Below, piece after piece: positions 1 through 4,882 of a stretch of 5,133 nt of DNA; within the stretch, counting starts at the first letter, position 1; each line of letters begins with the position of its first letter. Source of the DNA: Brevundimonas sp. GTDB lineage: Bacteria > Pseudomonadota > Alphaproteobacteria > Caulobacterales > Caulobacteraceae. The stretch lies in contig JAAXIW010000070.1 in NCBI GenBank assembly GCA_012270135.1, positions 1 through 5,133 on the forward strand, read 5' to 3'. The notes under the pieces are model-generated. The model saw nothing but the letters and a program-made list of their open reading frames with translations, was not told where the DNA came from and did not search any database. Both the position numbers and the translations under genes were made by a program.

Positions 1-234
1 GAGGATGCGGATCGCGTCGAAGCCGTTCTGTCGGCCGCGGGCCTGCCCACCCGGCTGGATGAGGCCGGGTCGTTCAGGAGCGCCGCCCTGTTGAAGCGGA
101 TGGCGGGGGACAAGAAGGCCGAGGGCGGGCGACTGACCCTGGTCCTGGCGCGCGGCATCGGCCAGGCCTTCGTGGCCAAGGATGTCGATCCCGACGGGGT
201 CAGATCCTTCCTGGCGTCGGAGGGGGCTCAATGA
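1..234 (+). CDS. aroB: 3-dehydroquinate synthase, C-terminal end (partial, 5' end outside window)
   Basis: Frame 1 is open from the first base to the TGA at 232-234 and gives the last 77 residues of a protein. The stretch around residues 33-65 (K-R-M-A-G-D-K-K-A, then G-R-L-T-L-V-L and A-R-G-I-G-Q-A-F-V) matches the C-terminal helical domain of AroB, where 'DKK...G.l.fVL.rGIG.a.v' is typical. By family knowledge AroB converts DAHP to 3-dehydroquinate in the cytoplasm, the second step of the shikimate pathway, using NAD+ and a divalent metal. The catalytic and metal-binding residues lie upstream of the window and cannot be checked. The stop overlaps the next gene's start as ATGA, suggesting co-transcription and translational coupling. 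Confidence 0.9.
   Translation, partial: EDADRVEAVLSAAGLPTRLDEAGSFRSAALLKRMAGDKKAEGGRLTLVLARGIGQAFVAKDVDPDGVRSFLASEGAQ
219..223 (+). promoter_or_regulatory. Ribosome binding site of the GNAT gene
   Basis: A perfect GGAGG lies inside the last codons of aroB, seven bases before the ATG at 231. It decides the start in favour of 231 over the in-frame ATG at 246, which has no comparable motif at the right distance. Confidence 0.75.
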
Positions 235-833
235 CCCTTCGACCCATGGTCCTGACGATCGCGCCGCTGGCCAACGCGTTCGTGCGGCTCGAGCCGTTCG
301 AGGCCAGTCTTGAGGCGGAGGTGCGGGCGGCGCTGGATTGCGACCCGGAGGCCTGGGACATCATGGTCGGAGCGGCCTGTGGCGAGCATTTCGACGGCTG
401 GTGGCGGTCGGCGCTGGCGGCCATGACCGACGGCAGCCGCGTAGCCTACGCCGTCCGGCGGCTGTCCGACGGCGCCGTGGTCGGCACGACCAGCTTCTAT
501 GAGATCAAGCCGGCCTATCGGCGCTGCGAGATCGGCTCGACCTTTTACCGGCCAGAGGCGCGGGGCGGACCAGTGAATCCGGCCTGCAAGCGCCTGCTGC
601 TGGCCCATGCCTTCGACGAAGGCGCGGTGAGGGTGGAGATCATCACCGACGCGATCAATCCGGGTAGCCAAGCGGCCATACGCAAGCTGGGCGCGCGCGA
701 CGAGGGCGTCCTGCGCAAGCACAAGATCACCTGGCGTGGCCGCATCCGCGACACCGCCCAGTTCGCCATCCTCGACGAGGACTGGCCGGAGGTGCGGGCG
801 CGACTGGACGCCCGATTGGCCGCCTTCGGCTAG
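231..833 (+). CDS. GNAT family N-acetyltransferase, RimJ/RimL-like
   Basis: A 200-residue protein with the pattern of the RimJ/RimL-like branch of GNAT acetyltransferases, cytoplasmic enzymes that move acetyl from acetyl-CoA to an amine. Seen in sequence: N-terminal strand with V-R-L-E-P (18-22), central strand G-A-V-V-G-T-T-S-F (81-89), E-I-G-S-T-F (100-105), acetyl-CoA-binding segment V-N-P-A-C-K-R-L-L-L-A-H-A-F (115-128), then V-E-I-I-T-D-A-I-N (135-143) and S-Q-A-A-I-R-K-L-G-A (146-155), and the closing E-G-V-L-R-K-H and R-D-T-A-Q-F motifs. The N-P-x-C-K form replaces the classical Q/R-x-x-G-x-G/A loop, as is usual in this branch. Length is normal. The substrate cannot be read from sequence: RimL-like relatives include ribosomal-protein and small-molecule acetylators. 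It overlaps aroB by 4 bases (ATGA) with GGAGG upstream, so it is probably the distal gene of the aroB operon. Confidence 0.88.
   Translation: MTLRPMVLTIAPLANAFVRLEPFEASLEAEVRAALDCDPEAWDIMVGAACGEHFDGWWRSALAAMTDGSRVAYAVRRLSDGAVVGTTSFYEIKPAYRRCEIGSTFYRPEARGGPVNPACKRLLLAHAFDEGAVRVEIITDAINPGSQAAIRKLGARDEGVLRKHKITWRGRIRDTAQFAILDEDWPEVRARLDARLAAFG
830..833. other. Shared CTAG: stop codon of two convergent genes
   Basis: The palindrome CTAG supplies TAG to the + strand acetyltransferase (831-833) and, read on the other strand, TAG to the lipoprotein gene (832-830). The genes overlap tail to tail by exactly four bases, so no intergenic space remains for a separate terminator. Confidence 0.9.
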
Positions 834-1237
834 TCCACGGCCCTACAGTCGGTGGGTTGGCGTCCGTCGCCGGTCCAGACGGCCATGGCCCCTTCGCCGC
901 GGAGCTCGTAGCCGGAGGCGCGATACCACAGGCCGGACCCGGCCAGTTCCTGATGCAGGTCGACGGCCTTGCCGGCGGAGTTGCGGACCGTGGCCATCTG
1001 GCGGGGATTGTCGAAATCGACCGTGAGCCGCTCGCCGTTGTTGCACAGGTAGCTGGTGCGGATGACCCGGTTCAGCGCCCGCTCCTGAATCTCGGCTCCC
1101 GTGCGGCGGCGGGCCGTCTGGGCCTTTTCGGCGCGCTCCCGGACCGCTTCGCCGTCCGTCGGTCCATCCGCGGGATCCGGACCCCCGCAGGCGGCCAGCA
1201 CGAGAGCCGCGGCGGCGGCGACAGGCGTCATACGCAT
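830..1237 (-). CDS. MliC-like lipoprotein (C-type lysozyme inhibitor family)
   Basis: A 135-residue lipoprotein. Residues 1-16 are an Ala/Leu-rich signal peptide ending in the lipobox L-A-A-C, with lipidated Cys17 followed by Gly, which favours outer-membrane sorting. Residues 20-61 form an Arg/Glu-rich, probably helical spacer. The domain from Y63 to the end resembles MliC/PliC: Y-L-C (63-65), G-E-R-L-T-V-D-F, then S-G-x-x-Y (101-105), G-x-A-M-A-V-W, and a C-terminal Cys131 that would pair with Cys65. The family sits in the envelope and blocks C-type lysozyme by inserting a Ser and a Lys into its active site. Here the Ser is present (S101), but the expected Lys is Glu115 in my from-memory alignment, so inhibition is uncertain. 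ATG at 1237 is chosen over the ATG at 1231 because AAGG lies 9 bases upstream. It follows tadA on the same strand after 43 bases. Confidence 0.82.
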   Translation of the reverse strand: MRMTPVAAAAALVLAACGGPDPADGPTDGEAVRERAEKAQTARRRTGAEIQERALNRVIRTSYLCNNGERLTVDFDNPRQMATVRNSAGKAVDLHQELAGSGLWYRASGYELRGEGAMAVWTGDGRQPTDCRAVD

Positions 1238-1246
1238 ACAGACAAG

Positions 1247-1250
1247 CCTT
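1247..1250 (-). promoter_or_regulatory. Probable ribosome binding site of the MliC-like gene
   Basis: On the minus strand AAGG lies 9 bases before the ATG at 1237 and would be 15 bases from the alternative ATG at 1231, so it supports the upstream start. It sits in one of two copies of CAAGGCT (minus strand; plus-strand AGCCTTG at 1245-1251 and 1264-1270). Confidence 0.5.
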
Positions 1251-1280
1251 GCAGTGGGGGTGGAGCCTTGAACGCGCCGC

Positions 1281-1754
1281 TCAAGCGGCTGTTCCTTTGC
1301 GCCGGGCGCGGAAGAAGGCGCGCAGCAGGACCGCGCCCTCGGCCGCCAGCAGTCCGCCCTCGAAGGCAGGCCGCCAGTGGCAGGTCGGCTGGTCGAAAAA
1401 ACGCGGTCCGTGGCTGATCGCGCCGCCCTTGGGATCGTCGGCGCCCCAGACGACGCGGCCGATGCGGGCGTGGCTGATGGCTCCGGCGCACATGGCGCAG
1501 GGCTCGAGCGTCACATAGAGCGTCAGGCCGGTGAGGCGGTAGTTTCCGCGCCTGGCGGCCGCCGCGCGCAGGGCGACGATCTCGGCGTGGGCGGTCGGAT
1601 CGTGGGCGCCGATAGGGCCGTTGCGGCCCTCGGCGACGACCTCGCCAGTGGTTTCGTCGACGATGACGCAGCCCACGGGAGTCTCTCCCGCGTCCGCCGC
1701 CGCTTGCGCACAGGCCAAGGCCATGTGCATGAACCGCTCATCATGGCCAGCCAT
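1281..1754 (-). CDS. tadA: tRNA-specific adenosine deaminase
   Basis: A 157-residue protein of the zinc cytidine/deoxycytidylate deaminase fold, matching TadA. TadA deaminates A34 to inosine in the anticodon of tRNA-Arg(ACG), letting one tRNA read several CGN codons. Seen: T-P-V-G-C-V-I-V (25-32), N-G-P-I-G-A-H-D-P-T (45-54), the H-A-E motif (H56 zinc ligand, E58 proton shuttle), L-Y-V-T-L-E (79-84), P-C-A-M-C (P85, zinc ligands C86 and C89), A-G-A-I-S-H-A-R-I-G-R-V-V-W-G-A and a basic C-terminus (R-A-R-R-K). The N-P-I-G and A-G-A-I-S-H-x-R blocks distinguish it from cytidine or guanine deaminases. Start: the ATG at 1754 gives M-A-G-H-D-E-R-F-M, which lines up with the N-terminus of E. coli TadA. 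A TTG at 1790 would add 12 residues, and the ATG at 1730 would trim the first helix. No strong Shine-Dalgarno is seen. It diverges from the pseudouridine synthase gene, overlapping it by 12 bases. Confidence 0.93.
   Translation of the reverse strand: MAGHDERFMHMALACAQAAADAGETPVGCVIVDETTGEVVAEGRNGPIGAHDPTAHAEIVALRAAAARRGNYRLTGLTLYVTLEPCAMCAGAISHARIGRVVWGADDPKGGAISHGPRFFDQPTCHWRPAFEGGLLAAEGAVLLRAFFRARRKGTAA
1743..1754. other. Head-to-head overlap of tadA and rluB start codons
   Basis: The 12 bases ATGGCCAGCCAT begin with the + strand ATG (M-A-S-H) and end with the complement of the - strand ATG (M-A-G-H). With the preferred starts there is no intergenic region, so any promoter for one gene must lie in the coding sequence of the other. 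I see no convincing -35/-10 pair in either flank. Confidence 0.65.
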
Positions 1755-3233
1755 CCCCGAGACAACGACAAGAAGCCGCGCCCGCGTCAAGACGCCGACC
1801 GCGACGGCCCCCGCAAACCCTATGTCAAACGCGTCGAAGGCGCGGACGGCCGGGAACCGCCCAGGGGCGGCAAACCGTTCGCCAAGGGCGGGGGCAAGCC
1901 GTTCAACAAGGCGGGCGGCAAGGACGGCAAGCCTGGGGGCAAGACCGACGAGGCGCCGAAGCGTTCGGAGCGCATCGCCAAGGCCATGGCCCGGGCGGGC
2001 ATCGCCTCGCGCCGCGAGGTCGAGCGGCTGATCGGCCTCGGCAAGGTGGCGGTCAACGGCAAGATTCTGGACACGCCGGCCACGCTGGTGACTCGCGACG
2101 ACGTCATCACCGTCGACGGCAAGCCGATCGGCTCAGCCCAGGCCACGCGGGTGTGGCGCTATCACAAGCCGGCCGGACTGCTGACCTCGCACACTGACCC
2201 GGCCGGACGGCCGACCGTGTTCGACGCCCTGCCCAGCGGCCTGCCGCGGGTGATATCGGTCGGGCGGCTGGACCTGAACACCGAAGGCCTGCTGCTGCTG
2301 ACCAACGACGGAGAGCTGAGCCGGGCGCTGGAGCTGCCTTCGACCGAGCTCGTTCGCCAGTACCGGGCGCGGGCCCGGGGGCGGGTGACGCAGGCGCAAC
2401 TCGACACCCTGAAGGACGGCGTGACGGTCGACGGTGTCCGCTACGGCCCGATCGAGGCGACCCTGGACAAGGTCAAGGACAAGGCCGAGGGTGAGAAGAG
2501 CTCGGCCAATCTGTGGATCAGCGTCTCGATCACGGAAGGCAAGAACCGCGAGGTCCGCAAGGTGCTGGAGCATCTGGGCCTGACCGTGAACCGGCTGATC
2601 CGTCTGGCCTACGGGCCGTTCCAGCTGGGCACCCTGCCGACCGGGTCGGTGGAAGAGGTCGGGCCGCGGGTGATCCGCGAACTGCTGGCGGAGCATATCC
2701 GGCCCGAGAACCTGCCGACGGGGAACACGGTGTCGACGCCGGCGCCGATCCCGGGACGGCGGATTTCGACTCCGATCCACAAGGGCGCGTCGGGCTCGGC
2801 GATCTCGGACCCTTCGCGCAAGCCGAGCCGGGTCCGCGCCGCCGGGGCCGCCGCCGAGGCGGCCGCCGAACGGGCCGCGCGGCCGCAGAAGAAGCCGGGC
2901 TGGGCGAAGGCGACGCCGAAATTCGAGCATCCGAAGAAGAATTTCACGCCCCGAGCCCGCCCGGAAGGCGAGACGGCGGGCGGCGATCGGCCGAAACGGG
3001 CCTTCAAACCGCGCGAGGACCAGTTCATCGACAAGCCGAGGGGCGAGCGGTCGTTCTCGAAGCCGGCGGCGGACGGCGATCGTACCAAGCGGCCTTACAA
3101 GCCGCGCGAGGGCGGCGCACCTCGCGGCGACGGGCCTTCGGGCGGGTTCAAGCGCGGCGGCGGGACGCGCAGCAATCCGCCGGGCGGCAAGCGTCCGGGC
3201 GGCGGTCCGCGCGGTCCGCGCTCCAGGGGCTGA
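1743..3233 (+). CDS. rluB: 23S/16S rRNA pseudouridine synthase, RluB/RsuA family, with long basic tails
   Basis: A 496-residue protein. Residues 1-75 are a Lys/Arg/Gly-rich low-complexity arm containing G-K-P-F-x-K twice (43-48, 51-56). Residues 75-130 are an S4 RNA-binding domain (R-I-A-K-A-M-A-R-A-G-I-A-S-R-R-E-V-E). Residues 135-315 are the catalytic domain, with R-Y-H-K-P-A-G-L-L, the motif G-R-L-D-L-N-T-E-G-L-L-L-L (catalytic Asp177), and K-N-R-E-V-R-K (267-273). Residues 320-496 are a basic Pro/Gly/Arg tail. E. coli RluB, about 290 residues, makes pseudouridine 2605 in 23S rRNA and also ends in a shorter basic tail; RsuA modifies 16S U516 and lacks such a tail, so RluB is preferred but not proven. 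The start at 1743 gives M-A-S-H-P-R-D. A GTG at 1725 with AAGG 4 bases upstream is an alternative that adds 6 residues. The frame stays open back to 1377, but that part is antisense to tadA and is not counted. rsmD follows after 3 bases. Confidence 0.9.
   Translation: MASHPRDNDKKPRPRQDADRDGPRKPYVKRVEGADGREPPRGGKPFAKGGGKPFNKAGGKDGKPGGKTDEAPKRSERIAKAMARAGIASRREVERLIGLGKVAVNGKILDTPATLVTRDDVITVDGKPIGSAQATRVWRYHKPAGLLTSHTDPAGRPTVFDALPSGLPRVISVGRLDLNTEGLLLLTNDGELSRALELPSTELVRQYRARARGRVTQAQLDTLKDGVTVDGVRYGPIEATLDKVKDKAEGEKSSANLWISVSITEGKNREVRKVLEHLGLTVNRLIRLAYGPFQLGTLPTGSVEEVGPRVIRELLAEHIRPENLPTGNTVSTPAPIPGRRISTPIHKGASGSAISDPSRKPSRVRAAGAAAEAAAERAARPQKKPGWAKATPKFEHPKKNFTPRARPEGETAGGDRPKRAFKPREDQFIDKPRGERSFSKPAADGDRTKRPYKPREGGAPRGDGPSGGFKRGGGTRSNPPGGKRPGGGPRGPRSRG
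2982..3110 (+). repeat. Imperfect repeat in the RluB basic tail
   Basis: Two copies of a twelve-residue unit, G-D-R-x-K-R-x-(F/Y)-K-P-R-E, occupy residues 414-425 (2982-3017) and 445-456 (3075-3110). The copies differ at two loose positions and one aromatic swap, and synonymous differences show that they are not a recent duplication. The unit is basic with an aromatic residue, as in disordered RNA-binding tails. Confidence 0.7.
3225..3229 (+). promoter_or_regulatory. Ribosome binding site of rsmD
   Basis: AGGGG lies in the last codons of the pseudouridine synthase gene, 7 bases before the ATG at 3237. It supports that start and close translational linkage with the upstream gene. Confidence 0.65.
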
Positions 3234-3236
3234 CCC

Positions 3237-3809
3237 ATGCGGATCGTCGCGGGAAGCCTGAAGGGCCGGGCCATCGTCGCGCCGGACGGGCAGGGCACGC
3301 GCCCGACCTCGGACCGGGCGCGGCAGGCGGTGTTCAATGTCCTGGAACACGCCTCCTGGGCCGACGGGCTGCAGGACGCGCGGGTGATGGACGTCTACGC
3401 CGGCTCGGGGGCGCTGGGCTTCGAGGCGATCAGCCGGGGCGCGGCCTTCTGCCTGTTCGTCGAGACCGACGAGGACGCCCGGGGCGCGATCCGCGAGAAC
3501 GCCGACGCCTATGGCCTGATGGGCCGGACGCGGGTGCACCGGCGCAGCGCCACGGACCTGGGCGTGCGGCCGGGGTCGGACGGCGAGGCGTTCGACCTTG
3601 TGTTTCTGGATCCGCCGTACCGCAAGGGGCTGGGCGAGCAGACGCTGGCGCGGCTACTCGAGGGGAACTGGCTCAAGCCGGGGGCGGTGGTGGTGTTCGA
3701 GCGGGGCTCGGATGAACCGGAGATCGAGACGCCCGGCTATGAGCGGCTGGACGCACGCGACTACGGGGCCGCGCGGGTGCTCTTCCTCAAGGTGGCGGAG
3801 CCCGGCTGA
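3237..3809 (+). CDS. rsmD: 16S rRNA (guanine(966)-N(2))-methyltransferase
   Basis: A 190-residue class I SAM-dependent methyltransferase matching RsmD, which methylates the N2 of G966 in helix 31 of 16S rRNA during 30S assembly. Seen: M-R-I-V-A-G-S-L-K-G-R (1-11), the RsmD signature R-P-T-S-D-R-A-R-Q-A-V-F-N-V-L (22-36), SAM-binding motif I V-M-D-V-Y-A-G-S-G-A-L-G (50-61) followed by E-A-I-S-R-G-A, the acidic end of strand 2 (V-E-T-D, 75-78), and catalytic motif IV D-P-P-Y (125-128) after F-D-L-V-F-L. The length is normal for the family. The gene starts 3 bases after the pseudouridine synthase stop, so the two rRNA-modification genes are probably one transcription unit. The downstream gap is entirely a hairpin, which may end or modulate this unit. 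Confidence 0.94.
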   Translation: MRIVAGSLKGRAIVAPDGQGTRPTSDRARQAVFNVLEHASWADGLQDARVMDVYAGSGALGFEAISRGAAFCLFVETDEDARGAIRENADAYGLMGRTRVHRRSATDLGVRPGSDGEAFDLVFLDPPYRKGLGEQTLARLLEGNWLKPGAVVVFERGSDEPEIETPGYERLDARDYGAARVLFLKVAEPG

Positions 3810-3850
3810 GGCGTCTGGCGCGACCTCCGGTTTCGCGCCAATCTGACGCC
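3810..3850 (+). other. Intergenic hairpin filling the whole rsmD-Kelch gap
   Basis: The outer arms GGCGTC (3810-3815) and GACGCC (3845-3850) and the inner arms TGGCGCGA (3816-3823) and TCGCGCCA (3833-3840) are perfect inverted repeats. The 14 base pairs are interrupted only by a 4-base bulge (3841-3844) and close on a 9-base loop (3824-3832, CCTCCGGTT). The first paired base follows the rsmD TGA and the last precedes the Kelch ATG. There is no T-tract, so it is not a textbook intrinsic terminator. It could be a terminator of another kind, a translational control hairpin, or an mRNA-stabilising element. Confidence 0.75.
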
Positions 3851-4882
3851 ATGAACACGCTCGACCGCCGCGCCTTCCTCGCCGCCGCCGGAGCCTCGGC
3901 CGCGGTCCCGTTCACCGCCAGCGCACAGGAGGCGGCGGGAGGCGGGACGGCTTGCGCGCCGCTGCCTGGGCCGGCGCAGGAGCTCTCCGCGGCGGAGCAC
4001 AAGGGCCGGATCGTCACCGGGGGCGGACTGGTTTCACGACGGGGGGAGCCGCTGCATATCGAGGACCGGATGGCCTTCTACGAGCCCGGCCAGAACGTCT
4101 GGGAGGAGGGGCCGAGGCTGCCCGCGCCCCGCCATCATCCGATGTTCATCGATGGCGACGCCTTCGGCTTCTACGTCGTCGGCGGTTATGGCCGGTCGGA
4201 GGCTGGAGAGTGGACCAACACCACCACCGCCTGGCGTTTCGAGGATGGTCTCTGGCAGGAGGTCGCCCCGCTGCCGTCGCCACAGGCCGAGGCGGTCGGC
4301 ATCGGGTGGGGCGAGACGCTGCACCTGATCACCGGCCGGACCCCGGCCGGGACAGCGAACGGCCAGTGGAACGATCAGGCCGATACCGACCGGCACCTGA
4401 TCTATGACGTCCGGCACAATCGCTGGGAGGTCGGCCGACCCTGTCCGATGGCGCGCAACAGCGCCGCCGTCGCCGCCCTCGACGGGGCCATATGGATCGC
4501 CGGAGGGCGCACCGTCTCGGGCGGCGGGACGGGGCGGCTGGACCGCTACACGCCTTCGGAGGACCGCTGGGATACCTTGGCGCCGATCCCGCCCTCGCCC
4601 ACGACGGGGCAGCAGGTCGGGGGAGGGCTGGCCATGGCCGAACTGGGCGGCAGGCTGGTGGCCTTCGGCGGCGAGTGGTTCCAGCGTGGCGGCGGCGGGG
4701 TGTTCGCCGAGACCTGGATCTACGATCCGGCGGCGGACCGTTGGGAGCGCGGACCCGACATGCGGACGCCGAGGCACGGGCTGGCCGCGATGACCGTGAA
4801 CGAGACGGTCTACGCCATCGCGGGCGGCGAGCTCGTGTCGGGCGGCCGGGCGGGGGGCGTGGTCGAGGCGCTGCGGCTCTAG
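3851..4882 (+). CDS. Tat-exported Kelch-repeat beta-propeller protein
   Basis: A 343-residue protein of unknown specific function. The N-terminus D-R-R-A-F-L (5-10), an Ala-rich segment and A-S-A before Q26 form a twin-arginine signal peptide with likely cleavage after residue 25, placing a folded protein in the periplasm. The rest has at least five Kelch-type units: a tyrosine/tryptophan strand (for example Y-D-V-R-H-N-R-W, 185-192; Y-T-P-S-E-D-R-W, 233-240; Y-D-P-A-A-D-R-W, 291-298), then a 'P.P...' turn, then a hydrophobic strand ending in Gly-Gly (V-V-G-G 109-112; I-A-G-G 216-219; F-G-G 272-274; I-A-G-G 323-326). This suggests a six-bladed propeller like galactose oxidase or NanM-type Kelch proteins. 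I see no recognisable catalytic signature, so an enzymatic role is not claimed. Two cysteines (C35, C198) could form a disulfide. The ATG has no Shine-Dalgarno-like sequence upstream and abuts a hairpin. Confidence 0.85.
   Translation: MNTLDRRAFLAAAGASAAVPFTASAQEAAGGGTACAPLPGPAQELSAAEHKGRIVTGGGLVSRRGEPLHIEDRMAFYEPGQNVWEEGPRLPAPRHHPMFIDGDAFGFYVVGGYGRSEAGEWTNTTTAWRFEDGLWQEVAPLPSPQAEAVGIGWGETLHLITGRTPAGTANGQWNDQADTDRHLIYDVRHNRWEVGRPCPMARNSAAVAALDGAIWIAGGRTVSGGGTGRLDRYTPSEDRWDTLAPIPPSPTTGQQVGGGLAMAELGGRLVAFGGEWFQRGGGGVFAETWIYDPAADRWERGPDMRTPRHGLAAMTVNETVYAIAGGELVSGGRAGGVVEALRL
4879..4882. other. Shared CTAG: stop codon of two convergent genes
   Basis: CTAG gives TAG to the + strand Kelch gene (4880-4882) and TAG to the - strand phosphatase gene (4881-4879). 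The geometry is identical to that at 830-833. Confidence 0.88.

Noticed and set aside
820..860. Possible terminator hairpin at the first convergent junction (GCCG/CGGC near 830)
   Set aside because: The stem is only 3-4 pairs and has no T-tract on either strand.
857..1417. 186-codon plus-strand frame opposite the lipoprotein gene
   Set aside because: The opposite strand encodes a coherent signal peptide, lipobox and MliC-like domain, while this frame shows no motif.
1377..1742. Upstream extension of the pseudouridine synthase frame, giving a 618-residue protein
   Set aside because: It is antisense to the conserved core of tadA, including the zinc-binding motifs, and its translation has no S4 or synthase character. 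The protein is better started at 1743.
1755..1790. Extended TadA start at TTG 1790
   Set aside because: The extra 12 residues have no family counterpart, and the ATG at 1754 already reproduces the usual TadA N-terminus.
2133..3539. Long open frame on the minus strand (468 codons) antisense to the pseudouridine synthase and rsmD genes
   Set aside because: Its translation is Arg/Pro/Ala-rich without recognisable domains and spans two well-identified genes. In GC-rich DNA such antisense frames stay open because stop codons are rare.
2513..3715. 400-codon plus-strand frame across the synthase and rsmD
   Set aside because: It is a shifted frame of two recognised genes, with Arg/Gly-rich composition and no motifs.
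4034..4777. 247-codon minus-strand frame within the Kelch gene
   Set aside because: It is a shadow of the Kelch repeats, low in recognisable features; the plus strand has a Tat signal and regular blades.
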